Shown here piece by piece: positions 23,101 through 34,411 of a stretch of 64,000 bases of DNA. The position numbers were made by a program, and so were the translations under genes. Positions within the stretch are counted from its first letter, which is position 1. Every line of letters begins with the position of its first letter. Origin of the DNA: Adiantum capillus-veneris (taxonomy: Eukaryota; Streptophyta; Polypodiopsida; Polypodiales; Pteridaceae); the NCBI GenBank assembly GCA_014529385.2, contig CM043953.1:79350338-79414337 (forward strand). The letters are read 5' to 3'. Below the pieces are notes generated by a model. It was given only the letters and a program-made list of their open reading frames with translations, had not been told where the DNA came from and made no database searches.

Positions 23101-23458
23101 ATTTAAAGATTCTTTGTTGTCAATATCTCATGTCTCTGTGCACTCTATTTCACCCTCCACTATATTCTCTCTCTCTCTCTCTCTTTTCCCGCAACACGGT
23201 GTATACATATATTCACCCTCCATAATGTTATATTTTTTCTTGAGTACGCTTTCATTCATAACACGCACTCAGGGATAGCACTAGTCGCTAGGTACCTCTG
23301 GATGCAGTCCGACTCATGGCCTAAACTCCATGCTTGGTTGGGTGCTAAGAACTCCTCCCCTATACAAATGCTTCCGCAACTCTCATGTATATTGAAAATT
23401 GTGTAAATGTGTAAATTGTATATTCTGTGCATAGACCCCTGGGGAGGGGTATCTCTCA
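20149..23458 (+). repeat. 3' LTR of element T (~3.3 kb)
   Basis: It begins TGTAAAATCCCC right after the polypurine tract and ends ...GGGTATCTCTCA at 23458, the same end as the 5' LTR before its primer site. The last 1.05 kb is duplicated at 12352-13325. Interior frames (for example 20677-21006, 21710-22090, 22778-23026) have no domains. A (TC)n run lies at 23166-23183. Confidence 0.85.
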
Positions 23459-23979
23459 GCAAGAAAGATTTTGAGGGGTAATTCAAAAAGATGGTGTAGC
23501 TATAAAAGAATATGACATGGCTTTGCAAGGTGGCACCCCTTTAAGAATGGTTTTCAGAACGAGGGTATGTGCTCTCATCTTACTGTGCACTGTGCATGAG
23601 TGTTGGACTCTACAACACTTCACCAATTGTAAGTTAATAGACTTTGACTCTTATGTTCATCTCATCCAGCATGGGCAACACGACTTTAGATATGCTCAAC
23701 TCTTCCAGCTTTAGCGTAAGCCTAATAACTACGACTCTTAGCACAGAATTTAATATGACTTGAAGCTTTGGGACTAATGCTTTGCTCATTTTATGGCTCA
23801 GTAACCCGATTCTAACTATGCCAAAGAGTGTTTTTTGTACCCTGGCGACTTGATTTTTCACATTCTTGTGCTTACTACAAACATTTCTTCAGGTAAAAGT
23901 AAGCTTGTATCCTCAAAAAGAGGATTAGTGAAGGACCAAGCTGGCATTGAAGGTTTCTTTTGCCATACCTGTTTTAGCT
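23459..23979. other. Left remnant of element D, no gene recognised
   Basis: Frames are short and lack motifs on both strands. The boundary at 23459 is the end of element T's LTR, so this is presumably element D sequence cut by that junction. Confidence 0.4.
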
Positions 23980-24960
23980 TCTTCAAATCTGCATTCTCGT
24001 TGTTTGGGCTGTTCTTCTTTGACTGTGAAGACTCCATTATCTATTTGATTCTCCAATTGGGCTGGTTGATAGGAGTCTTTGATGTTGTTGTAGGCCTTTG
24101 TTCATTGTCGGCATTTGGCTTTTGACTAGGAGCATTGGAAGACTTAGGAATCCAAATCTCTTGATGACCTTTGTATCTCCTTTGTTAACTTTGTTGAGCT
24201 CTAGGTCTTTTTGAGCTCTTGAGATCTTCATGCAGGTCTGGTGTAGTTTCAGCTGGCTTGTGATTGATTGGTAGCCAAATCTTTGTATAGCCTGTGTAGT
24301 TTCCTTCTCCAATAGGAACATTCCTTGAGATCTGTCTTTATTCTGTATCCTCTTGAGAGTTGTGGTAGACTTTAGCATCATTCAATGTTGTTCTGTTGCA
24401 TACCTGCTGCTTAGGTATCCTAGGATATTGTCGAGGTTGATACCTTGTGGGCCTTCTTTCTTGGGAGGGTCCTGACTTCACTTCATATGCCCTAACATGT
24501 GGTTTTGGTACCCATATGTGTCTGTTACTTCCATAGTACTCATGTTCCTTCAAGCTCCATTGTGATGCTATCCATCCCAAGTGTTTGTCTTTTTGTGTTG
24601 ATTTCCCATCTTTAACCCAAATAGGATCATTGACTTTGACTAAACTGCTCGGAACGAACACCTGCTTAACTTTTCTTTGCTTTCTTGAGTACTTTGGCTG
24701 ATATACCTTTGCTTTTCCAGGTGTCTCCATTGAGGTTTCAGTTGGGTCAACAATTGACTTGAAGTTTTGAAAGCCTAACTTGCTTGAAGAAGCTGATCCA
24801 TCAGGGTTCTTTGATGTAGAGGCATATGCTTTCACACCTTCTTTGCTAATCGGTGGAAGTTCCACTTTAGCTTTACCTTTGTCTACACGATTTGTCCTTG
24901 ATTCTAGTGACTCTTGGAGCTCTAAATCTAGCATTAATGGTACCTATAATTGTTGCTGGC
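23980..24960 (-). pseudogene. W-[VIL]-P-K repeat protein of element D
   Basis: The main frame 24338-24934 (about 198 codons) is rich in Lys, Ser and Pro and contains VNDPIWVKDG, GWIASQWSLKEHEYYGSN and RHIWVPKPHVR. After a stop/frame change at about 24340, the next frame reads YTGYTKIWLPINHKPAET and YKGHQEIWIPKSSNAPSQ (24100-24310). The consensus is Y-x-G-x(3)-I-W-[VIL]-P-K. Element C has the same module (34412-35060), with GYYQGNDQIWVPKRRL aligning to EYYGSNRHIWVPKPHV. I recall similar WVPK repeats in linkers of plant copia polyproteins; function unknown. Broken by stops. Confidence 0.55.
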
Positions 24961-24984
24961 TACCTCTTGGAGAAGAGAGTATTA

Positions 24985-25440
24985 GAATTTTATCTTCTTT
25001 GTAGGCCTTGTGTTGGTCTAACCACTGATGTCCAAGAATGACATCTGCAAGCATTTCCTTTGTAGGCTTCACCTTGAAACTTCACCTGCTTTTCATGATT
25101 TTGGATATCAAGGGTAGCAACCATTTCTTTTTTACTTGTATGAAAACCTCGCATTGTTTTTCTATCATGTTTGAATGGAGTGATCTAGAGAATCCTTTGG
25201 ATGTTCTCTGCAACCATATTGTATTTTGCTTCTTTATCCAATAGAGCATTGCATCTGACACTTGCTCCTTTTGTACTGCTGAGAACTATAGCTATTCTCA
25301 TTGTTGGTTCTATTGAAGATCTTTGTATTTGTTTTGATTTTTTCATGGTCTCATCTTGATCTGATTGTGTCTCTATGGAGAGTAGCTTGAGACTTTGCGT
25401 TCCAATCTGGCTTGCATCAGCTGATTCGACTGGCACTGTC
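24985..25440 (-). pseudogene. Second retropepsin-like domain of element D
   Basis: The frame 25185-25436 ends with CNALLDKEAKYNMVAEN, which has the form of a retropepsin active site (LLDTGAKYN...) with Lys-Glu in place of Thr-Gly. After a frame change the text reads PTKEMLADVILGHQWLDQH (about 25010-25070), the C-terminal ILG-x-x-WL signature of the same fold. With the catalytic triad altered it cannot be an active protease as written. It follows another retropepsin-like segment (25760-25943), so D seems to have carried two. Confidence 0.55.
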
Positions 25441-25759
25441 TAATTGATCTTTCGACTTCCTATTTCTTCCTGGTTGTTTGCAACCTCATTCTTCTTAACT
25501 TCTGGCTCTGGTGGCATTCTTTGCTCAATAGCTATCGTGGTTGCTTTTTGTTCTGTTTGATTTGCACTTGCTATTGCCTGATTTTATTTAAGCTCTTTTG
25601 AAGTTCTAAATGATGGAGATGAATCATCTTCAATAAGCTTTTCTTTGGCATCAGTCTCCATTTTAACTGTGCTTGAGGACTTTGTACTATCGTCCGCGGG
25701 TGACCAGTCTTGGTCTTCATTCTTTGTTGTCTGTGAAGACTGCATCTTCATTGAACTAT
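25441..25759 (-). pseudogene. Linker of element D polyprotein
   Basis: Minus-strand text in shifting frames is Ser/Thr/Lys/Glu rich (KMETDAKEKLIEDDSSPSFR, EQRMPPEPEVKKNEVANNQ) with stops. It resembles a disordered linker between the two retropepsin-like segments; no domain is visible. Confidence 0.4.
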
Positions 25760-25943
25760 ATCTCTAGGACCTTTTGGGCCATTGGCATTCCCATTATGAT
25801 GTCTTCTAGCATATCCGTTGCTGTGATCAAGTGGAATTGAGCTTTGATGATCTATTAATTTACTTCAATGGTGGCGGAGATGATTCCCCACCATTCTACT
25901 CGATTATCTCCACATATGCCCACAAATTCAAGAGTATCTTCCA
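25760..25943 (-). pseudogene. First retropepsin-like domain of element D, C-terminal half
   Basis: From 25943 the minus strand reads EDTLEFVGICGDNRVEWWGI, ISATIEVN, two stops, then AQFHLITATDMLEDIIMGMP. The LEDIIMGMP text corresponds to the ILGRPWL end of retropepsins and GDNRVEWWGII to the preceding flap region. The N-terminal half lies across element B at 43245-43400 and is in the same frame once a single TTCCA is kept. The expected Asp-Thr/Ser-Gly is not visible; FQLDKN is the nearest candidate. Confidence 0.5.
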
Positions 25944-27159
25944 TGTAATGGAAATGGCCTATGAACTTAGAGAATAGCGGAATTTAGAGTCAGCAATTTT
26001 GAGAGCATAGAGGGTGAACTTAATTGGTAGTAGCAACTCTATCATAACACTTAATTAACTAGGCATGAACAATACTTTTACAAGAGAGAGAGTGTAGAGA
26101 ATATGACAACAATTGAGGACCGGATTTATGTGGAGCCGGTCCCCCCTCCAAAAGGCATTTGTATTATAGATTCTCTCATTAAGAGAGACTTGGTACAATA
26201 CAATCTTTGTGTTCCTTGAGACCTCCTTGGCATTATGGAGATGGAAGGTTCACACACCAATCTTTTGCATAATTTCAACAATCAATCTTAGCTTGAAAAC
26301 AATCAAGAACTTGTGAACATCATTAATCCTTGTGTTCCCTAAATCATTTGAGTGCATGAAGATGTATACTTTTATGCATCAACTTGTGCTTAAAGCAATA
26401 ATTAATCTACCTTGCAATACAATTAATCTACTTGCATTAAGTAATTAATCTACTTCCAATAAACCATTAGCCTTCTTGCAATAATCATAACATGCACTTG
26501 TAGAAAGCATTAACTATCCCAAGCCTCAATCCCAAGACCTCAAACACCTTCGAAGGTGGAGAGAGCTAGCAGGGAATGAGGGTAGGTAAGAGGAAGAAGA
26601 AACATTTCACTGGGAGAAAGAATTAGTTCCTCACTTATCATACTCTTGTTGCTAGCATACATAATAGCATAGTAATGGAGAAGAAGAAGATGGCAAGCTT
26701 AAGCATTGAAGCATAGCTCTTGGTTGGATTTGCATTCCATAGCCGAGAGAGTTGATGTAGGCTCTCTACTTCTCAAGGAGCTTCGAGAAGGAGATGGAGC
26801 TCTTGCACTTTGCATAGCACCCCATGAGAGTGTTTGTGAGTGTGTGTGGGTGAGTATAACCCCTAAGCAACCCCCTAGCTTGCTTGGGTCGACCCCCCCT
26901 TGTAGCTCATTGGACCCCTCCAGGCCTAGCCAATCACAAGCAGGAGCCATTACAAGCAACAGGGATAGCCTTGGGACAAGTGTCTCCCTTTCCCCTTTTA
27001 GAGAGAGGACTTGATAAATGCAAAATCAATTAATTAAATATCCTAAATTATCATTGGACCCCTTGGGTGGCCAAGCAATAGGCTTCAGGCACACCATGAG
27101 GGCAACATGAGGAGGAACTTGACAAGTGTCCTTGCTGCCTCTTCAAGCTGGGGTTTCCC

Positions 27160-27198
<39 letters not shown>

Positions 27199-27789
27199 CT
27201 CTCTCATCCCCCCCCCTTGTAGGCTCGCCCCCCTCCTTGTAGGGATCTTTTTGACTTTGGATGAGCAAGCCCCTTAGTCATCAAGCATGACAAAGCACTT
27301 GAACTAGGGGGTGTTCCCACAAGCATCTCAGGCAAGCATCTCAAGGCACCTCAAGCACCTTAATCATGTAGCAAGTGAAGCACCTCAAGCATGGAGCCAG
27401 TCAAGCAGCTCAAGCATCTTAATCAAGCACCTCAAGCATGTCAAGCACCTCAAGCACGACAAGCACCTCAAGCAGGACAAGCACCTCGAGCTTAGGCCGG
27501 GTTCCCACCTCAAGCTCAGCCCTAGCTTGCCTAAGGTCAAAGGAATTTTACACACATTATTGGAGGTCTTCAATGAAGCTAACCCTAAGGTCTTATGCTC
27601 CATTGGTTAGCCTTGCTCTTTGATAGACCATCTCTCATTTGGGCCCCTTGACCATTGGCCCCGTGTTGAGATAGATCTATAAGCACATGTCTATATCTTA
27701 AACCTTGTTCCCGTGTATTCTCCCACATTACGTGATCAGTTTAATATGAGAAAATCATTTGGGTTGGATAGATATTAATTTTTATGACA
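25944..27789 (-). repeat. 3' LTR of element B
   Basis: 1846 bp, TGTAATGGAAATGG...TTTATGACA on the plus strand. It differs from the 5' LTR by roughly 35 substitutions and a few indels, counted by eye (about 1.9%). Contains a (GT)n run at about 27161-27195 and a CAAGCACCTCAAGCA-type short tandem repeat at 27300-27490. Confidence 0.92.
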
Positions 27790-28279
27790 TTACCTCTCTC
27801 TTGAAATCATCGTCGTCCTCGACTATGAGGTAGAGATGGTAAAGTCTCACCCATTAGTCCATTGGTCTTAGCGGGTAGAGGATCCATTTTTACCCTACGA
27901 CATCATTCCAGAGTGGATGACTAATCCACTTGGTGCTTGAGAGACATTGTCTGCCGCAAGCATGTCTGCTCTTTTTAGTCCATATCATACTTCCAAAGTA
28001 GAGTGACAAGGTCTACTTGGTGTTTGGGAGACGTAGTCACCACAAACATGATCCTAAGTATGCATACTTTAAAATTTGTGCACAAAACATAAAAAGAGAG
28101 TCTTATAAGACAAAAACATTGATCATTCAAAATTCATTTCTTTTACATTTGCTTACTCTTTTGTGTCATTGTAAGAATCATTGACAAGGTTCATATTATC
28201 CTTAAGACATGTTCTTTGCATGCATTTAGCATCTTTCAAAGGATAATTAAATAAGATACTGTCAGTAATCTTACCATTT
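27790..28279 (-). other. 3' end of element B: pre-PPT motif and polypurine tract
   Basis: In minus orientation the LTR is preceded by the purine tract AAGAGAGAGGTAA (27790-27802) and, further upstream, GTCGAGGACGAC (about 27812-27823), which keeps the GAGGAC loop seen before plant chromovirus polypurine tracts. The rest is noncoding in its present state. Confidence 0.65.
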
Positions 28280-29810
28280 CTTAATACCTTGTCTTCTTGT
28301 TGAAGGATGAACTTGGGTTGGAGCTCCTCTGCTTCATCCTCGATCTGTGGCGGGTCTTCATTTGTGTGTAATTTGCCTTAGATGAGCCTTGGGAAAGTTT
28401 AGTAAGACCCAACCTTTTTTTTTTAAAAAAAGGATAAGGCTCTTTTGTGCCTAACGGCAGGAGCCTCTTTTGCCTAGCTAATAAATGGATATAGCCTGTT
28501 TAATCTTGTAAAAAGATTCTTTTTTATCTCGGCTATACTCTTTTGCAATGAAGATCTTCCCAAGTATCTTAAGCTACAAGGGACTTTCGGATCTTCCGTC
28601 TTTAGCCTTGAAAGGTAGTTTCTCCTTAGAAGTATGTTCACGTTATTAGAGACATATTGTTGTTAAGATAAGTACTTCTCTCATTTTGAGCATTGATCTA
28701 CTTCGAATCACAGACTTTTAGTAGATCAAGGGTTATTAGTTTTGTATCTTTTGGCCATCCATTGGAATAGTAGGCCGACATAAGAGGGCTACTCTAGTTC
28801 TGATAGAGATTCTATCAAAAATTAATGGTCATGGTAGGATTTCTATCCAACACTATTAGATGTTGGCAAGCCATGGTCCTTTTTTCATACTTCATCTTTT
28901 GGTATACCATACATTTTGAAACATTCTCTTGTATGTTATTGTTTCTTGGTAAGCCAATACAAGTATGCTTCTACTCCTAGCAGAGCAAATTCGAATTCCT
29001 CTTTGCCCCGCATATGGAAGGAGCATGGGAAGCAAGGAAGATATAGCCTATTGAGGTATGGAAGATAACCATTCTTTTACGTGAGTGGTTCTTTTTCTTC
29101 CATTTGTAAGGCTATTATCATATCCCTAAAGCCTGGGTTAGAAGCATATTTAACTATCATAAAACATAGCTCATTGTAAGTTGCTATTGATATCCTATCT
29201 ACCCTTGGCCATTGGGAAAGTGCATCGGCTACATGATTGTGCTTGCCAGCAATGTGAGCAAAGTAGAATTTAAGTTGGAAAAAGAAATTTTCCTACCTCA
29301 TTTGATTGTCCGAGATCTTGGTTTGCATCATGAATGGAGTCCGCAAGAAGTACTTCTATGTGTCTAGAGCATTTAAAACAGCTCATAGGTCCTTTTGTAT
29401 ATGACCAACATTCGCTCATTGGAGTTGAGTCTTTGAATCTCGTATGCTATGGTATTCCCTTCTTGAAGAAAAGTTTTGCTCAAAGGCAATCATCCAGGCA
29501 TTACATTGGACCTCAAATAGCTTTGAGAGATCCCATAAGTTGAGAAATAAGTTTCTCTTTAAACTTTTTAGAAGTATTTTTATCTCTTTGCGGTCCATGT
29601 ATACTTAACGTTCTTTTTTGTTAAGTCATGTATTGGACCTGCTATAAGCATGGATTTTTCCTATGAAGCATCTTTAGTATGCACTCATACCTTTAGAGCT
29701 TTGCAACTCATGTAGATTCCTTGGATTAGGCCATCTTTTATTACCTCTACTTTTTGTGGATCCATCGAAATACCACCTTTAGAGATAATGTGACCTAATT
29801 ATTGAATCTC
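28280..29810 (-). pseudogene. pol remnants of element B (RT end, RNase H, integrase tail)
   Basis: Recognisable minus-strand islands: GHIISKGGISMDPQKVEVIK at about 29745-29810 (RT thumb/connection), a broken RNase H with FEVQCNAWMIAFEQNFSSRR (about 29450-29560), and FAHIAGKHNHVADALSQWPR at 29200-29263 (RNase H end). Near 28290-28350, EELQPKFILQQEDKVLRNGK resembles the integrase C-terminal region that precedes a chromodomain in chromoviruses. The RT palm with YxDD and the integrase DDE core were not found, and stops are frequent. This is a heavily deleted pol. Confidence 0.65.
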
Positions 29811-30277
29811 TCTCGAAACTTACCAGTCCATGTTATTGCCTTTTTGAACTCCTCTTGTGGAGCTTGTAAAGCTCAATAAGGAGGCTTATTAGGCAATGAG
29901 CTTCATGGTAAAAGCTCCATTGTATGGCCATTGTCCCCTCATTGTGGAGATAGCTCACGGGGGTATCATCATTAAAAACATTTTGGAATCCATTTAGGAA
30001 TTTAGACAATTCTAATTCCTCTTGATTCCCGTTTTTTTTAATTATTATTTATTTAATAATATTGTTATTGGTTGAAACATTAAATTCATTTATAGACTTT
30101 CTAACAGAAATCATATATATGAAAATATAAATTTTCATTAACTTGTGAAAGCATGCATATTTACAAGGGATAGGATACTACCCGACTCATAAACATGTAT
30201 GTACATATCTTCTAGCATAGGAAAAACAAAAGCCTTTTTCTATAAGCATCCTCTTTTGGAGTTTCCAACATAGAAAC
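29811..30277 (-). other. Between gag and pol remnants of element B
   Basis: Where protease and RT palm should be, the minus strand has only fragmentary frames with no motif. This suggests a large deletion before the element last moved, since both LTRs are intact. Confidence 0.45.
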
Positions 30278-31140
30278 TCAAGGTGGCTTGTTGCGTGCAT
30301 TTCTTTGGGGACAAGCACGATAGACATGCCCTTGTTGTCCACACTTGTAGCATTTGTTATCCTTACGATAACACTCTAGCTCTATTGCAGAGAGTTTATT
30401 CTTACCTTTATAGACTCCTTTCTCCTTATCTTTGTTATCGGTGTTGCTAGAGTTCCCTTTGGAGGAAGTTTGAGCATTAGTCCTCCCTCTAGGCTCATTT
30501 TGATCCTTCACTTCCATGGGTTTAGAGTTTTTCTTCACCCCTTGTTGGGAATCGATTTGAGAGGCGACCATAGTATGATGTATGACCGTCGATATGGTAT
30601 TAGGCCTTTGTGAGTTAATATACTCGGCCTTCTCTTCAGAAATACCCGCACATAATTGTTTCTCTTGCTCCCCAAAGTCTATCTTTTTGTAGATAGTGGC
30701 TTTGAGAAATAAATCCCAAAACTTATCTACATACTTTTGGATAGACTCGTAGGGAGAGAGTTTCAAGTTTTTCCATTCTGTGAGGACATTTTCTTGAGCG
30801 TTGCTTGTCAGAAACTGTTTTATGATGGAGGCTCTTAAAGCCTTCCATGTCTTTGGAGCTTTTCTTTGGGCTTGTAGGCTATCCCACCATTGTCGAGCGG
30901 AACTTTGGTAATGCATAGATAGTTGACGTAGTTTAGAGGACTCTATGAAGCCCTCATCACCAAAGGCCGCATCAAGCTGTTGGATGAAGGCCAAGACCTT
31001 GTCCATAGCACCAAAGGTGCCAGCATAGGCAAGGAAAGTGGTGTTCTTCCCTCCCTCTTTGAACTTCTTTAGCTTCTTGGACCTTCTCCATACCGGATAG
31101 AACTTGCGATGGCCTTTCCTCTTGGGCTCTTTGAGAGAAG
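30278..31140 (-). pseudogene. gag core of element B with zinc knuckle
   Basis: The open frame from 31006 to 30278 continues upstream in frame to about 31140 (KKFKEGGKNTTFLAYAGTFG). It has the Retrotrans_gag pattern: FIQQLDAAFGDEGF, QSSARQWWDSLQAQRKAP, IIKQFLTSNAQENVLTEW, LSPYESIQKYVDKFWDLF. A clean CCHC knuckle, CYKCGQQGHVYRAC, is near its end (30300-30350), followed by a stop at 30278-30280. This is the nucleocapsid/capsid protein that would package element RNA. It is separated from its N-terminal part by a stop at about 31175. Confidence 0.85.
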
Positions 31141-31174
31141 AGCCGCTACCTTCATTGGAATATGAGGAAGTTGA

Positions 31175-31720
31175 TTAAGATGGAGAAGAGGGTGACCTCT
31201 TTCTCTCCTTTTCCTTTATTTGGTACCTCTCTTCCCTTTTGTGATAACGAGGAGGAGGACTTTGCAGTGATCTTTCCCTCTTGGGGGAAGTTGGAGATCG
31301 TTGAGGCTGCCATCTTCTTGGAGCCATATCTTTGGAAGTATTGGAAGACTCACTTTCTTCTCCTCCTCTTGGTGAAGTCTCTAAAGTAGAGACTTTATCT
31401 TTCTTCTTGGATGGAGGTAAGCCCTCTAGTAAACATTTAAGCGCTTCATATGGGTTCTCCTCTTCTCTCGCCGTAGAGAGCCCTCTCTTGGAAATCTCAT
31501 GAAGAGACTTCTCAGGTGCTCTCTCTTTTGGGGGAGTTTGGAGAATCCCATAACTATGAAGTTGTTGGAAAACTTCACCTTGTAGGAATGGGTTTTCCAT
31601 AGCTTGTTGCAGCTTAGAAGCAAGACATTTGATAAACATGGGAGCATCATCATTAGCACTTTCATGTGCAAAATCAAAGTTATCAATGTTCATTCTACTC
31701 TCTTGATTATTGTCAGCCAT
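31175..31720 (-). pseudogene. N-terminal part of element B gag
   Basis: From ATG near 31720 (MADNNQESRMNIDNFDFAHE) the frame runs to a stop at 31175. It is rich in Pro, Ser, Lys and Arg in its second half (RRWQPQRSPTSPKRERS), like the disordered N-terminus of some gypsy gags. The stop at 31175 separates it from the gag core. The insertion site of element C (31779-31783) is about 60 bp upstream of the ATG, so C sits in B's untranslated leader. Confidence 0.65.
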
Positions 31721-31783
31721 GTTAACAGAATTTATGTATGTACTTAGTGTATGCTTTGGCAATTCAAAACCTTAGTTGCCACT

Positions 31784-32033
31784 TGTGCGCTCCTTGCCGC
31801 ACTGTCGAAGCAAGGGACTTGCCAATACATATTATGCGAGCCACAAACGGCTCCAAGCACACAACAAGCCTAAACTAGCAAGCTCAAGGAAACAAAGGGT
31901 GTGTCACTCACCGCTCTACGCTCGCCTTCGTGGTGGATTCCTCGCCGCGATGAAGAAGAAGCTGCAGTCGTGCCGCACTCAACCGCTTCGCCGCCGTCGT
32001 GCCTTCGTAATGCTCGATCGCACACACACTCTC

Positions 32034-32066
<33 letters not shown>

Positions 32067-32360
32067 AGGAGGTGAAGAAGAAGAAGATGGAGATGGAGCA
32101 AGAGCACTCTTCAATTGCACAAATGAGAGAATGAGTAAAAATTAGGTTTAGTTGGCTTTTATAGGAGCTCACCCCATTCACACTTGGGCGCCCATGCTTA
32201 GCCAACTAATCCCTTGAATGTCCAAGTTAAAGTGCGCCTCTCATCGACGATCACTCTACCTTTCCCTATTGGTCCGACAAGCCCGGTACCTGACTCTACC
32301 AAATACATAATACACGTCCGTCATAGGTGATGGGGTGTCCGTGAGCCGTGAGGGTTAACA
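31784..32360 (-). repeat. 3' LTR of element C
   Basis: 577 bp, TGTGCGCTCC...GGGTTAACA. Includes a (CT)n-(CA)n microsatellite at about 32033-32067. About a dozen differences from the 5' LTR. Confidence 0.93.
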
Positions 32361-33706
32361 TGCCCCCCTTCCTGATGTAGATTCCGTCCTCGGAAGCTAT
32401 TGAGTTGAAGCTGGGTCGTCGAGGTGGAAGAGCATTTGAGATGAATGTCCTTAGCCTTCTTCAGTCACTGCAAAATCAAACAACATTGGCACAGTAATGG
32501 CATTCTCTTAAAAAGCATATGCAGTTTTAGGTAGACACATTGATTGGTCAAAGAATTTCAAACAATTTGTTAGCAATGAACATTAAATTGCAATGTAATC
32601 AAATGCATAAACAGATGTAAAGGTAAAAAATTAAACAAGTCTGAGGTCACTAATTTGACGGTCGAAAGGCACTAAAGATCAAGTATTAATACCATGGGTA
32701 AGCTTCTTAATTTTCTGTGGTCAATTAAGTTGTTTAATCGCGAGAGCCAAGTATTCATGTTCGAGGGCTGACTAGAGGCTATACCTAGAAGACTTTGTAG
32801 TTAAGCTACCATAAAAGGAATTTCTCATGAAATCATCGCCTGACTGATTACTTTTTCTTTGACCCCCCAAAGTCTTTTCACACTGATTCAATTTTGATGT
32901 GTGTGCTTATTTTGTATGCCTTGGGTTTTTTGCTTTTCAAGGAAAAGCGCCCACGCTGGGAACCTCTAGGGCTCTAGTACCATAGGCGATACTTGTGAGT
33001 GAAGTACCAAATCAAGGTGAGATTTCTCTTCCAGCTTAAAATTTTACATTGTGGCACTTTGATTTTTTGTTTGTTCATTTTCAACATTTTAATTTTGTAA
33101 CTTTGGGGGGTCATATAACACTGTTACCCTCCCCAGGCTCATCACATTAGTTAACTCCCTTTATAATACTTAAGCTAAAGGTCACTAGGGTTAAGCCCAC
33201 TAGAAAGCCCTAGTACATTTCATACAATGCTGCCTAAATCGGATTAAGAACCTAAGTAACCATTGCTTATTAGGAAGGCATTCCCCATGGTATTAAGAGA
33301 AGATTTCTAATATCTAGCTTGGTCAAACTAGCTTAGTCGGACTGCTTGATTTTTACACCTAAACGAGTGATTATGACAAAACATTACATTGAATTAAATG
33401 TTTGATACTAAGCCAATGCGCTGAATATTATGCTACCAATCACAATCAAAGCAGACAATCATAGATGCAAAAAGATAACGGCAATGCTAATGGACAAGAA
33501 ACACCTGTTTGTGTTGATGGTCGTGCTTGATTTGAAGGTTCCATGAAGATCCAAATCCTATCAATAGCAACACGCTCCTGTACACACTAGGAAACAAAAG
33601 GAATACCTCCAGGAGGCACATCAGTGGAAAAAATTAAAACTCCTAAAAAACAAACTCAAAACACAATCTAGACCCCTAACCTACCTATCTGTCACCCCTT
33701 TTAGAA
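32361..33706 (-). other. 3' noncoding region of element C
   Basis: About 1.35 kb between the acidic ORF and the 3' LTR. No frame with motifs on either strand. The polypurine tract is at 32361-32376 (plus strand TGCCCCCCTTCCT). This length of noncoding DNA is unusual at a position that holds integrase in autonomous elements. Confidence 0.55.
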
Positions 33707-34129
33707 TCAAGGAAAGAGGATATTATATAAACCGGGTGGCCACCCTAAGGCTAGGCCTCTATCCTCATCATCTAGATAAATAAAATCGTTGTCCGTGAGG
33801 CCATAGTCTTCCTCGGTCTCTATTAGTTCCTCTTCATCATCCTCTTGTGCAAGCATGCTAATCAAGAACCTCGTGATGCGTGGATACTCATCTTGTGCAA
33901 AAGAATAAGCATGTGCCATTGGAGACACATTCGCTACTGGGTAGGGATCACTAGTTAGCCATAGACGTATCAGCCATTCTAACTCCTCAAAATTTCTCTC
34001 ACATGCAAGGCTCTCTATCAAATCCCATTCGCAAGAAAGTATAGGGTAGCATACGTAGAACACTTGTTGAAAAGACAAGGGGTACCTTTCATCAAAAATA
34101 GAAGTGCATGCCTCTGGTGAAGTAGCCAT
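33707..34129 (-). CDS. Small acidic ORF of element C, unrecognised
   Basis: Start ATG at 34129 (MATSPEACTSIFDERYPLSF); 140 codons. The middle has CEWDLIESLACERNFEELEW; the C-terminal third is strongly acidic (LAQEDDEEELIETEEDYG) and ends GWPPGLYNILFP. It is intact, unlike most frames here. A TATA box lies about 175 bp upstream (34302-34311) with a leader-like stretch between. No domain recognised. It occupies the region downstream of gag-protease, like the unrecognised gene of element A at 9582, though their sequences do not visibly match. It could be an element-specific accessory protein or a captured host fragment. Confidence 0.5.
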   Translation of the reverse strand: MATSPEACTSIFDERYPLSFQQVFYVCYPILSCEWDLIESLACERNFEELEWLIRLWLTSDPYPVANVSPMAHAYSFAQDEYPRITRFLISMLAQEDDEEELIETEEDYGLTDNDFIYLDDEDRGLALGWPPGLYNILFP

Positions 34130-34301
34130 TTCTGACAAGACAGATAGATTTGGTTAGGCCTTTAAAACATAAGAGTTGTTTTTGTGTGTTGCTTGAATTG
34201 ACACGGTGAATTTGGACTTATATGTAAGATCTGATAGGGTGCTCTCTCATTGCTAGGCGCTCTTGCTCTTTACTATTTTTGTTTTTTTGTGAGTATAAGG
34301 C

Positions 34302-34311
34302 TATATATATA
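34302..34311 (-). promoter_or_regulatory. TATA-like box upstream of the acidic ORF
   Basis: TATATATAG (minus strand) lies about 175 bp before the ATG at 34129. Simple AT repeats can mimic a TATA box, so this is weak on its own; the parallel with the TATA box at 9488 in element A makes it worth noting. Confidence 0.35.
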
Positions 34312-34411
34312 CATTCCCTAAGATCGGAGATTAAGAGGTCAGGGAAAAAGGTTGAGAGGGAAGCAAGTGAATGATGGATGTCCACAAACACTCCCCCCTT
34401 CCTTGGGTAGA

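Larger units (their letters stand above)
12352..23458 (+). mobile_element. Element T: Ty3/gypsy, Tekay/Del chromovirus type, 5' truncated
   Basis: Order on the plus strand: truncated 5' LTR (12352-13325), tRNA-Met primer site (13328-13340), an extra degenerate coding region (13592-16016), gag with zinc knuckle, retropepsin, partial RT, RNase H, integrase with a chromodomain at its C-terminus (stop 20115-20117), hairpin and polypurine tract, and a 3.3-kb 3' LTR (20149-23458). A long LTR plus chromodomain plus tRNA-Met priming fits the Tekay (Del) clade. The element is not autonomous: the RT core is deleted and stops are scattered. It abuts element D at 23459; because its 5' end is lost, no target duplication can be read. 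Confidence 0.85.

Noticed and set aside
31776-32134. Frames of 77-99 codons, repeated at 40318-40823
   Set aside because: They are inside element C's LTRs and include a CT/CA microsatellite.
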